From Schistocerca nitens (Eukaryota; Arthropoda; Insecta; Orthoptera; Acrididae), in the NCBI RefSeq assembly GCF_023898315.1, contig NC_064623.1, positions 16,939,140 through 17,003,139 of the forward strand: 64,000 bases of DNA, written 5' to 3'. This document shows positions 22,930 through 32,654 of this stretch, in pieces (position 1 is the first letter of the stretch; each line of letters starts with the position of its first letter). The notes beneath the pieces were generated by a model, which saw nothing but the letters and a program-made list of their open reading frames with translations, made no database searches and was not told the DNA's origin. A program made the translations under genes and the position numbers.

Positions 22930-23010
22930 ATACGGCGCTAACACGCTACTCACATTTTGGGGATAACGGTTCAAACGCCCATCTGAACCATCTAGTTATC
23001 CAGTTCCAGG
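22930..23010 (+). mobile_element. SINE fragment, 5' part of CCATCCTGATTTAGG family
   Basis: GGCGCTAACACGCTACTCACATT and ACGGTTCAAACGCCC match the tRNA-like head of the family seen at 9586-9740. It is diverged and short. Confidence 0.4.
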
Positions 23011-23863
23011 CTGTCATCTTGTGCGTCCCCTCTAATGTAGGCATAGTTGACTGGACATAGAACCCTAAGCTTTCGTCTGCCCTTTATTACAAATTTCAAA
23101 GAAAAGAAATTAATGATGAAATGTGGTTTGTAGTGGATGGTATGCTTTGTTCAAACGAACAAAAAGAAAAAAAAACAGCGTAGTGGCATATGGATCTGTG
23201 TAAAAGTGAACAGGCATGGAATTAATGTTACATATGCCATCTGAGAGTGATTATGGGCAATACAAGAATTTTGTGATGGATTTCACCCGTTGTTAAACAG
23301 CATTTACTGTGCAAAATGGGGCAGAAGGCTCTGTAGCAGGATACCATTGGTTGGTTTTCGCTTTCAGCATAAAACAGCTTCGTCACTTACACAGTCATTT
23401 AAGGCCCTGTGCACAGGACTGAATACATATCGTGTTTCTGCTGTTAAGTGAGTACAGTACAGTGCTTCCTCTGCTTTCGGGCAAAACCCTTCCTAAACCT
23501 ATTGCTGCTAGTGTCCATTTACTCTCATAATAATGAGGTTATTATGTTTATGCGATGCATCGTAATCACCTGTATTGTAAAGAGGCTTACGCTAGGCTTT
23601 TTATGTATACTCCATTTTTCCATTTCAACTGCTTTTTTCTCTTTGTTCATCTGCTACCAGTATCAGAACAACGAACAGGTTTCCCATACATTTTCTCTCT
23701 GGGTCAAGGCGCATTTCAGTCCATCATTCTTGTAGTATGGTAACAATTCCTCAGGTGCTATAAGCCTTTGTATGAAATGTGTGCTTCGATTAACTACAAG
23801 GATTCTTCCTCCATTTACTGCTGCGACAGTCTGCATATGAATTGTCTCACGAGCGCTTGCGCT

Positions 23864-23921
<58 letters not shown>
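23864..23921. repeat. (CACG)n then (CA)n microsatellite
   Basis: GCACGCACGCACGCACG changes into a long CA dinucleotide run. The compound structure suggests the CA tract arose by mutation of the CACG repeat or the reverse. Confidence 0.95.
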
Positions 23922-25204
23922 TCAACAATTGTGTCGTGTCCACAGAGCCTCAGAGCCACTATACTCTTGCTGGAAAAACCAGCTGCAGGAGGCTCACACG
24001 TTGGCCATTTGCGTCATGCACACTGGTGAGCAAACCGCACATGAGTGGCTCATGTGAACATTGACTCACAAGTCTGTACGCGAGCTATTAGGAGGAGAGA
24101 GCGCGAACAAAGTCCAGGACTTGTGAGAACGCAACATCTCGTACACCAGAACAGTACAGTTTCCTTCATACTAAGTATGTTGACACACTGAAGAGGCAAA
24201 TAAACTGCCTAATGTCGTCTAGGGCGCCGGAAAGCACGCAGAAGTGCCACAACACGACGTGGCGTGGATTTGATTACTGTCTGAGGTAGTGCTGGAGGGA
24301 ACTGACACCATGAATCCTGCAGGGGAGTCCGTAAATCCGTAAGAGTACGAGGGCATGGAGACCTCTTCTGAACAGCACGTTGCAAGGCATCCCAGATGTG
24401 CTCAATAATGTTCATACCTGCGGAGTTCGGTGGCCAGCGGAGGTGTTTAAACTCAGAAGAGTGTTCCTGGAGCCACTCAGCAGCAATTCTAGATGTGTGG
24501 GGTGTCGCATTGTCCTGCTGGAATTCCCCATTCCGTCGGAATGCACAATGGATATGAACGGATGCAGGTGATCAGACAGGATGCTTACTTTGTATCACCT
24601 GTCGGATTCGTATCTAGACGTATCAGGGGTCCCATATCACTCCAACTGCACTCGCTCCACCTCATTACAGAGCCTCCACCAGCTTGGACAGTTCCCTGCT
24701 GACATGCAGGGTCCGTGGGGTCATCAACTTTTCTCCATACCTGAACATGTCCATCTGCTCGACAAAATTTGAAACGAGACTCGTCCGACCAGGCAACACG
24801 TTTCCAGTCCTCAACAGTCCAACGTCGGCGTTGACAGGCCCAGGCGTGGCGTCAAGCTTTTTGTCGTGCAGTCGCCAAGGGTACACGACTGGGACTTCGG
24901 CTCCAAAAACCCATATCGATGTGTTTCGTTGAATGGTCTGCACGTTGGAAGTTGCTAACCGCCCAGCATTGAAATCTGCCGCAATTTGCAGAATGTTTGC
25001 ACTTCTGTCACGTTGTACCATTCTCTTCAGTCGTCGTTGGTCCAGTTCTTGCAGGATCTTCCGGCGACAGAAGTATGGACAGCTGATGTTTTACTGTATT
25101 CCTGATATTCACGTTGCACTCGTGAAATGGTCGTACGGGGAAATCCCCACTTCCCCGCTACCTCGGAGATTCTGTGCCCCATCGCTCGTGCGCCGACTAT
25201 AATA

Positions 25205-25968
25205 CGAGGGTTATCCACAAAGTACATTGCGTTTTGGAATTACAAATAAATAAAGTATTGGAAATTTTTTTAATTATATACAGATGAAAGCCACACTTAA
25301 ATACTACTTTTCTACATAGTTGCCATTTAAATTAAGGCACTTATCGTAGCGATAGACGAGCTTGCAAATTCCTTCGTCGTAAAATTCGGCCGCCTGCGCC
25401 TTCAACCACGTGGTTACCTGTTCTTGAAGCTGTGCGTCGTCATCAAAACGCTGCATAGCCAACCACTTCTTCATTGCTGGCAATAAGTGGAAGTCGCTCG
25501 GTGCCAGGTCGGGACTGTACGGCGGATGAGGAAACAACTCCCACTCAAAAGATTCGAGAGCTTCACGAGTGGCATTTGCCGTGTGGGCCCGGGCGTTGTC
25601 GTGAATCAGCAAGATCTTTGAGCCCAACTTTCCCCTGGGCCTGTTTTGTGTTGCTCTTCTGAGGTTGTGCAGAGTTTGGCAATACCTTTGAGAGTTTATT
25701 GTAGTGCCTCTTTCCAGGAAATCCACAAAAATCACACCTTTTCTGTCCCAAAAGAGGTACCCACGTGGTTGAAGGCGCAGGCGGCCGAATTTTACGACGA
25801 AGGAATTTCCAAGCTCGTCCATCGCTACGATAAGTGCCTTAATTTAAATGGCAACTATGTAGAAAAGTAGTATTTAAGTGGGGCTTTCATATGTATATAA
25901 TAAAAAAATTTCGAATACTTTATTTATTTTTAATTCCAAAACGTAATGTACTTTGTGGATAGCCCTCG
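25205..25968 (-). mobile_element. Mariner derivative with its 3' end duplicated as an inverted repeat
   Basis: Flanked by TA (25203-25204, 25969-25970), inserted in the Tc1 element above. Both ends carry the same roughly 215-bp sequence in opposite orientation (25205-25420 and 25757-25968), each including the terminal CGAGGG(T/C)TATCCAC and the last codons of the transposase. The normal 5' end and the N-terminal coding half are missing. Size is 764 bp against about 1.3 kb for a full mariner. Confidence 0.92.
25304..25822 (-). pseudogene. C-terminal half of mariner transposase
   Basis: Minus-strand open frame of 172 residues. After residues that arise from the inverted arm, it reads WDRKGVIFVDFLERGTT, the second catalytic Asp in LLIHDNARAHTAN, the third in SPDLAPSDFHLL, and the C-terminus DKCLNLNGNYVEK. 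The last roughly 35 codons occur again on the opposite strand (plus, ending about 25868). The helix-turn-helix and first Asp are absent, so it cannot transpose itself. The frame is still open, which suggests a fairly young rearrangement. Confidence 0.88.
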
Positions 25969-26142
25969 TACCACGTTCAAACTCATTTAAATGTTGACAA
26001 CCTGCCATTGTAGCAGTAGTAGCCGATCTAACAACTGTCTTATATAGGCGTTGTCGACCGCAGCGCCGTATTCTGCCTGTTTACATATCGCTGTATTTGA
26101 ATACACATGCCTCTACCAGCTGCTCTAGCGCATCAGTGTAGT

Positions 26143-26460
26143 TGTTGGAACCAACGCCTTTCCCATCCCGTCAGATCACCGAAGTGAGGTGCAGTCAGGC
26201 CTGGATAGCGCCTGGGTGGTCGACTTTCCGGGTGACTGCCGAGCGCTGTTGTAAAGCGAGCTGCACTCAGCCCTTGCGATGCCGGTAGAGGAGCGACTTG
26301 GTTGGGAAGTAGCGGCTCCCGTCACGAGAACTGACAGTGTGCGGGAGAGCGGTGTGCTGACCATGTGCCTCTCCACATGTGCATCCAGTGATGCCTGTCG
26401 GCTGAGAATGACATGGCGGTCTCTCAGCACTGCTGAGACTTGTTTGGACAGTGTTTTAAT
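26143..26460 (+). mobile_element. 5S rRNA-derived SINE, copy 1
   Basis: The start resembles 5S rRNA: CCGTCAGATCACCGAAGTGAGG, then CCTGGATAGCGCCTGGGTGG where 5S has its internal promoter. A non-5S body follows (AGTAGCGGCTCCCGTCACGAG, TGTGCTGACCATGTGCC) that is shared with the copy at 50007-50345. It is an SINE3-type retroposon head, not a functional 5S gene. Confidence 0.75.
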
Positions 26461-27037
26461 TTAATATTAGTTTGAGCCAGGTGCACTTCGACTGATTTCA
26501 CTGAGTGGAGTTAACAGCGGCGTCCGAAGATACGGGTATGGTAACTCAAACTCACCTCAATACAACAGTCGCGTATGAGTATCTCCATTGTGTTGTTGTT
26601 GTGCTCTTCAGTCCAAACACTGGTTTGGTGCAGCTCTCGCTACTACTTTATCCTGTGCAAGCCTCTTCATCTCCAAGTAACTACTGCAACCTACACCCTT
26701 CTGAACCTGCTTACTGTATTCGCCTCTTGGTGCCCCTCTACGATTATTACCCTCCACGCTTCGATCCAGTACTAAATTTGTGATCCCTTGATGCCTCAGG
26801 CTGGGTGCTACCAGCCGATCCCTTCTCTTAGCCAGGTTGTATCACAAACTTCTCTTCAGTACCTCCTCATTAGTTACGTGATCTACCCATCTAATATCCA
26901 CCATTCTTCTGTAGCAGCACATATCAAAAGTTTCTATTCTCTTTTGTCTACATTGCTTATCGTTCATGTTTCGCTTCCATACATGGCTACACTCCACACA
27001 AATAATTTGAGAAAGAATTCCCTGAGTCTTAAATCTA

Positions 27038-27914
27038 CGATGGTTGCCCAGAAAGTAATGCACCGCATTTTTTTCGCAGCTGAAAACAATGTTGCGAATG
27101 CGAAACGTTACGTATGTATTATTTGAAGTTTTCTGAGTAAGAGCGCCAAGTTTCCATCGTTTCCGACGGGTAGGGTAGCTGCAGGACAGTCTCAAAATGA
27201 CGTCTGTAGGTCATGTAAGTTACGAGCGACGTGCCGGCATTGGATTTCTCACTGCAGAGAAAGAAACTGTGGAGAATATTCACAAACAGTTGTGCCAAGT
27301 CTATGGAGCATCTGCTATCGACAGAAGTGCAGTTAGTTGCTGGGCACTGAGGGTGACGTCATCAGAAGGCGGTTCGGCGAAGCTTCACGATTTGCAGCGG
27401 CCGGGGAGACCATCCACGGCTATCACATCTGACATGTTGCAGCCAGCCAATGTCGTCATTCCCGAGGACAGACGCATTATGTCTCGGCAGTTGGCGCTGC
27501 ATCTGTCAATCAGCAAAGGAACTGTTGATGCACAAGTCTGAGGACTGAGCACATTGCAGAACAGGGTTGGACAGTGTTACTCCATCCATTCTACGACCCT
27601 GACCTAACCCCCTCGGGCTTCCAATTGTTTGGGCCATTAAAGGACGCCATTCGTCGAAGACATTTTGAGGACGGTGAGCAGGTGATTCGCACAGTGAAGC
27701 ACAGGCTCCTCCACCTGGACAAGTGTTGGTACAGACAGGGCATTAACGCCCTTGTTTCGTGCTGGAGAAAGGCCATAGAATGCGATGGAGATTACGCGAA
27801 AAAATAGGGTGCCTAGATGAAACACCATTCCTTCGCGTGCATAATTTTCATCATGTTCAATAAATAATTGTTGAAGAAAAAAAAATTGGTGCATTACTTT
27901 CTGGGCAACCCTTG
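27038..27914 (+). mobile_element. Mariner, internally deleted, nested in the RTE LINE
   Basis: TA duplications at 27036-27037 and 27915-27916. Ends GGTTGCCCAGAAAGTAATGC and complement form the inverted repeats. Removing the element and one TA gives AAATCTATACTCG, exactly the sequence of the intact RTE copies, so this is a clean insertion. 877 bp, so about 430 bp is missing from the centre. Confidence 0.94.
27197..27807 (+). pseudogene. Mariner transposase, centre deleted
   Basis: The N-terminal part 27197-27541 holds the helix-turn-helix region (YERRAGIGFLTAEKETV; VYGASAIDRSAVSCWA; LQRPGRPSTA; EDRRIMSRQLALHL). After a frame change the C-terminal part 27574-27807 holds YDPDLTPSGFQLFGPLK and ends DYAKK. 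The first and second catalytic Asp regions are deleted and the third position reads Gly where Asp is expected (TPSG). Cannot be active; the intact ends could still be mobilised in trans. Confidence 0.87.
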
Positions 27915-28159
27915 TATACTCGATGTTAACAAATTTCTCTTCTACAGAAATGCTTTCCACGCAATTGCCAGCCTACTTTTCATATCCTCGCTACTTCGAC
28001 CATTATTAGTTATATTGCCTCCCAAATAGTAAAACTCATCTACTACTTAAGTGTCTCATTTACTAATCTAATTTCCTAAGCTTCAGCAGATTTAATTCGA
28101 CTACATTCCGTTATCCTCGCTTTGTTTTTGTTGATGTTCATCTTATATCCTCCTTACAG

Positions 28160-28570
28160 TACGCACACCACAATTAAGTAAAAGCCCAGTCATAACAACG
28201 GACGAAAAACTGACGTGAAAGCTACTTATTGGCACTCAGTTAAAAGCAAATATCGGAGCTACAGTAATAGGGACGGCAGGTGACAACAGAGTGAGGTCAA
28301 TAAGAATGACGTAGCAGTTTCAAAACGATCGAATGTTTCCACTCAGACCTGAATGTGCCGCTGATGAGGCGACTCCAATTGCCACTCCCATTGGTTCGTG
28401 GATACAAACTGTTTATATTGACTGCTATGGATATGCTTAACAGTGGAAATAAAGTACCAATGTTTGAATCTGAACAGTACTTTTTCCTGCCTGTGAAACA
28501 GTGCACCTACTACTTCTTGATGGCTGAAACATATAAACTCATTTGTGTTCATGGGTATGATTTGTACATA
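28160..28570. other. Spacer, nothing recognised
   Basis: About 400 bp between an RTE fragment and a piggyBac element. No motif or repeat recognised. Confidence 0.4.
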
Positions 28571-29442
28571 TTTAACCCTCCGTTGCTCGCACGGTTGTTA
28601 CTCGCCATCCACATGACTTTCCCGCTCAATTTTGGATTGAGTTCGCGCCATTTTCAGTACCTTTCTGTTAACTCTCCGGCTGTTAGCTCCAATCATTGTT
28701 GCCTTTCCGTTACGAAAGATACATTGTTTAGGAAACATTATTACAGTCTGGAGGACACTTGTCATCCGCGCTAGCTCTGCTGCCACAATCTAAAACAAAG
28801 TAAGTCTGTATTACTTCATTGCTTTCCCAGATTCAATCGATCTTTCATGTGCGCAAGTTTAGACGTATTGAAACTGATTGCAGTTTCCTTCCGTGTTACC
28901 TAGTATTCTCTTTATTTCTAAATTGTGGAAGAAATGTCAAAGGCAATAAACCTCGGACAGAGTTTAGTAGAGATCCTAATGGATGGTTGGAAAGGTTCAG
29001 TGAGCTGAGTTATGAAGATGCTCACAGTGCACTGATTCAGAGTCTGAGGACTGTGTTCATGAAAGCGGTCCTGATTCAGGAACAGAACAAGATGTGTCAG
29101 AAAATGATGAATATGAATCACAGGAAGAAGTAACGCAAGAAGATGCGTTTGTTTAGGGAAAGATGGAATAACTAAACGGAGGAAAAATAAATGTCCTACC
29201 ACTGTTAGAAGCAGATCTTTTAATGTTATTACGCGTTTGCCTGGACCAAAAAATCAAGCTCGTACAAAAAAGACAGAAATAGATATTTTGAATTTGTTCT
29301 TGGATGAAAACATTATAAGCATTATCGCAACATGCACTAATGTATACATCAATTAAGTTCGTGGTAACGTCTCTGCGGAAAGGGACGCTAAAGAAACAGA
29401 TGCGATAGAGATCACAGCTTTCATTGGGTTGTTATATATATA

Positions 29443-30966
29443 CAGGGTGTTTCAAAAATGACCGGTATATTTGAAACGGCAATAAAAACTAAACGAGCAG
29501 CGATAGAAATACACCGTTTGTTGAAATATGCTTGGGACAACAGTACATTTTCAGGCGGACAAACTTTCGAAATTACAGTAGTTACAATTTTCAACAACAG
29601 ATGGCGCTGCAAGTGATGTGAAAGATATAGAGGACAACGCAGTCTGTGGGTGCGCCATTCTGTACGTCGTCTTTCTGCTGTAGGCGTGTGCTGTTCACAA
29701 CGTGCAAGTGTGCTGTAGACAACATGGTTTATTCCTTAGAACAGAGGATTTTTCTGGTGTTGGAATTCCACCGCCTAGAACACAGTGTTGTTGCAACAAG
29801 ACGAAGTTTTCAACGGAGGTTTAATGTAACGAAAGGATCGAAAAGCGATACAATAAAGGATCTGTTTGAAAAATTTCAACGGACTGGGAACGTGACGGAT
29901 GAACGTGCTGGAAAGGTAGGGCGACCGCGTATGGCAACCACAGAGGGCAACGCGCAGCTAGTGCAGCAGGTGATCCAACAGCGGCCTCGGGTTTCCATTC
30001 GCCGTGTTGCAGCTGCGGTCCCAATGACGCCAACGTCCACGTATCGTCTCATGCGCCAGAGTTTACACCTCTATCCATACAAAATTCAAACGCGGCAACC
30101 CCTCAGCGCCGCTACCATTGCTGCACGAGAGACATTCGCTAACGATATAGTGCACAGGATTGATGACGGCGATATGCATGTGGGCAGCATTTGGTTTACT
30201 GACGAAGCTTATTTTTACCTGGACGGCTTCGTCAATAAACAGAACTGGCGCATATGGGGAACCGAAAAGCCCCATGTTGCAGTCCCATCGTCCCTGCATC
30301 CTCAAAAAGTACTGGTCTGGGCCGCCATTTCTTCCAAAGGAATCATTGGCCCATTTTTCAGATCCGAAACGATTACTGCATCACGCTATCTGGAGATTCT
30401 TCGTGAATTTGTGGCGGTACAAACTGCCTTAGACGACACTGCGAACACCTCGTGGTTTATGCAAGATGGTGCCCGGCCACATCGCACGGCCGACGTCTTT
30501 AATTTCCTGAATGAATATTTCGATGATCGTGTGATTGCTTTGGGCTATCCGAAACATACAGGATGCGGCGTGGATTGGCCTCCCTATTCGCCAGACATGA
30601 ACCCCTGTGACTTCTTTCTGTGGGGACACTTGAAAGACCAGGTGTACCGCCAGAATCCAGAAACATCTCATCTGCATGTGAAGCCATTCCGCCAGACACG
30701 TTGTCAAAGGTTTCGGGCAATTTCATGCAGTCTACGCCATATTATTGCTACGCATGGTGGATATGTGGAAAATATCGTACTATAGAGTTTCCCAGACCGC
30801 AGCGCCATCTGTTGTTGAAAATTGTAACTACTGTAATTTCGAAAGTTTGTCTGCCTGGAAATGTACTGTTGTCGCAAGCATATTGCAACAAACGGTGTAT
30901 TTCTATCGCTGCTCGTTTAGTTTTTATTGCCGTTTCAAATATACCGGTCATTTTTGAAACACCCTG
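29443..30966 (+). mobile_element. Tc1/mariner-superfamily element with 168-bp inverted repeats
   Basis: TA at 29441-29442 and 30967-30968. The inverted repeats (29443-29610 and 30799-30966) start CAGGGTGTTTCAAAAATG and differ at only four of 168 positions by eye. It carries one long transposase frame and looks like a recent, structurally complete insertion into the piggyBac element. Confidence 0.95.
29724..30785 (+). CDS. DDE transposase (Tc1/mariner superfamily), 353 residues
   Basis: Starts at MVYSLEQRIFLVLEF, preferred over an in-frame upstream start because family homology begins here. The order is N-terminal helix-turn-helix (residues about 1-75, FNVTKGSKSDTIKDLF), GRPRMAT linker, second helix-turn-helix (RRVAAAVPMTPTSTYRL), then the catalytic domain: Asp160 in FTDEAYFYL, Asp248 in FMQDGARPHRT and Asp296 in SPDMNPCDFFLWG. 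The second and third Asp are 47 residues apart, the long spacing of the arthropod IS630-like group with MNPCDFFLWG motifs. The frame is open, but residues about 310-335 seem to read out of the family frame: another frame there gives CEAIPPDTLSKVSGNFM. So two compensating indels probably alter the C-terminus. Confidence 0.88.
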   Translation: MVYSLEQRIFLVLEFHRLEHSVVATRRSFQRRFNVTKGSKSDTIKDLFEKFQRTGNVTDERAGKVGRPRMATTEGNAQLVQQVIQQRPRVSIRRVAAAVPMTPTSTYRLMRQSLHLYPYKIQTRQPLSAATIAARETFANDIVHRIDDGDMHVGSIWFTDEAYFYLDGFVNKQNWRIWGTEKPHVAVPSSLHPQKVLVWAAISSKGIIGPFFRSETITASRYLEILREFVAVQTALDDTANTSWFMQDGARPHRTADVFNFLNEYFDDRVIALGYPKHTGCGVDWPPYSPDMNPCDFFLWGHLKDQVYRQNPETSHLHVKPFRQTRCQRFRAISCSLRHIIATHGGYVENIVL

Positions 30967-31785
30967 TATATATGGATCTTTGAGATGTTCTAGGAAGAGT
31001 ATATCGAAATTGTGGGGTAACTCACAGGGAAACGAACTTGAAACATGTTATTTAGGCATAAGTGAAAACCGATTCAGGTTTCTGTTGAGATGTCTGAGGT
31101 TTCATAACATCCGTGACAGAGATGTTCGCAGAGAGACTGACAGGTTGGCTGCTATCACAGCTATCAGAGAGGTACTTGAACTATTTACGAACAACTTCCA
31201 AAAATATTTTTCACCTAATGAATATGTTACTGTTGACGAGCAGCTTTTGGCATTTAGAGGAAACTGCCCCTTCAGAAAATATATTCCTAGCAAACGAGCA
31301 AAGTATGGGCTAAAAGTGTTTGCTTTGGTTGATGTAAGAACAGCTTACACTTTGAATTTAGAAGTGTACATCGGTAAGCAACAAGAGGGACCATGTAACG
31401 CCACTAATTCAGCTGAAGATATTGTTCTTCGAATGGTCAGTCTGTTTCAAGCGTTAGAATATGTTATACTGTGTACAAATATTAAATGTATTATATTTAG
31501 ATTTGATAAAAAATCATAAAACCAGTCATAAAGACTGTTCAAAGTATGCAAATAGACCGCTTGCTTTGTGGATGACACCAGTCATTCGCGCGAGTGACCA
31601 TGTCACGAATTTTCGCGCGTTTAACGGAGGGTTAACTGATTAACATTACAAGATCGCGAGATAAGCCATTGCAAATGTGAAATGCTGGTACATTAATAAC
31701 CTGTGTAGCTGCCACGATGTTGAGTACAAGCAGGTGAAAGTGGATGCATCGTGATGTACAGGTGCCAATTGTTAGTTTGTGGGAT

Positions 31786-32245
31786 GAAATTTCACGCCTG
31801 TTGCATTTGATCGGACAATACAGCGACGGTTATTGTTGTTCGTGGATGACGCTGTAGTTCTCGTCCGATGATGTCCCACATGTCCTCGATAGGAGACAGA
31901 TCTGGTGATCGAGGGGGCCAACGCGACGTGTAGAAACTGTGTAGAGCATGCTGGGTTACAACAGCGGTATGTGGGCGAGCGTTATCCTGCTGGAAAACAC
32001 CATCTGGAATGCTGCTGATGGATGGCGGGAAACACGTCATCACCAGACTGACCCACAAACTTGCAGTCAGGGTTCGTGGGATAACCACCAGCGTGCTCCT
32101 GCTGTCAGACGAATTCGCACTCCAGACCGTAACTCCAGCAGCAGGTCCAGTGTGTGGAACACGCTGACATGTTGGTTGCAGAGTCTCTACTAGCCTCAGT
32201 CTAACCAATACACGGCCATCAGCGACATCGAGGCAGAATCAGCGT
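31786..32245 (-). mobile_element. Tc1-like transposon fragment (catalytic region)
   Basis: The minus-strand open frame 31792-32208 encodes VFQQDNARPHTAVV and RWPPRSPDLSPIEDMWDIIG, so the second Asp and the Glu of DD34E are both kept. The N-terminal half and both terminal repeats are not visible. Confidence 0.8.
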
Positions 32246-32269
32246 GTTACATATAATTACAAACTACAA

Positions 32270-32640
32270 GAAAGCTAATCCAATGGCAGTAGAGAGTTTT
32301 ATAAACCCCCTTAAGGAGCAAGAGTGGCAGGATGTTTATAGTGCCGATAACATAGATGGCAAATATAATGCTTTCCTTAACACATTTCTCGTGCTCTTTT
32401 TCCATTAGAATGTTCCAAACGGCATACTAGCAGTAAAAGTCAGCCTGGGTGGCTGACTAGTGGGATAAGGATATCATGTAGAAGAAAGCGGGAATTATAT
32501 CAAAATGTTAGAAGTAGTCACAATCAAGCTACAGTAGTCCATTACAGACAGTATTGGAAGGTGCTTAAAAATGCTATGAGGAAGGCAAAGACTATGTGGT
32601 ACGCAGATAGATATTCCAGAAATTTCATTACTCTACATCA
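32270..32640 (+). mobile_element. LINE fragment (linker before reverse transcriptase)
   Basis: Plus-strand reading gives RISCRRKRELYQNVRSS and VVHYRQYWKVLKNAMRKAK, typical of the segment between endonuclease and RT in Jockey/CR1-group LINEs. Earlier sequence (LKEQEWQDVYSA) fits too. Truncated at both ends. Confidence 0.55.
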
Positions 32641-32654
32641 GTTATTTTTTGGAC

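Larger units (their letters stand above)
24186..26138 (-). mobile_element. Tc1-like transposon, family A, copy 3, split by mariner
   Basis: The left end is CACTGAAGAGGCAAATAAAC. The right end is the complement of CACTGATGCGC followed by TA at 26139-26140. Minus-strand transposase pieces: ARAMGHRISEVAGKWGFP at the N-terminus (near 25190-25130), a middle segment at 24665-25021 and a C-terminal MNIIEHIWDALQRAVQ segment at 24209-24415. Without the nested element (25205-25968 plus one TA) it is about 1187 bp, matching the other two copies. Frameshifted and inactive. Confidence 0.88.
26585..28160 (-). mobile_element. RTE-clade LINE 3' fragment, split by mariner
   Basis: On the minus strand this is the 3' part of an RTE element related to those at 1558 and 43090. 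The plus strand starts GTTGTTGTTGTGCTCTTCAG (complement of the CAA tail and stop region) and runs back through the GRPRDEY-like and FADD-upstream regions, ending near 28160 in the INK region (TTTGTTTTTGTTGATGTTCATC). It is more diverged than the other two copies and has many breaks. A mariner (27038-27914) sits in it at an exact TA. Confidence 0.85.
28840..31519 (+). pseudogene. piggyBac transposase, interrupted and truncated
   Basis: The N-terminal acidic and linker region lies at about 28940-29430, with RNVKGNKPRTEF-like and EITAFIGLLYI sequences. The core resumes after 30967: NRFRFLLRCLRFHNIRDRD, then TVDEQLLAFRGNCPFRKYI (a catalytic Asp region), then KYGLKVFALVDVRTAYT (next region), ending about 31515. 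The third catalytic Asp and the Cys-rich C-terminal domain are absent. A stop occurs within the N-terminal part near 29355. The nested element enters exactly after the GLLYI codons at TA. Confidence 0.87.
28576..31631 (+). mobile_element. piggyBac-like transposon carrying another transposon
   Basis: Flanked by TTAA on both sides (28572-28575 and 31632-31635), the piggyBac target. Ends CCCTCCGTT and AACGGAGGG form the inverted repeat. Without the nested element it is about 1530 bp, shorter than an autonomous piggyBac, and the 3' coding part is missing. Confidence 0.93.

Noticed and set aside
28355-28774. A 139-codon plus-strand frame crossing the piggyBac left end
   Set aside because: It spans the TTAA border into the terminal region of the transposon and has no motif.
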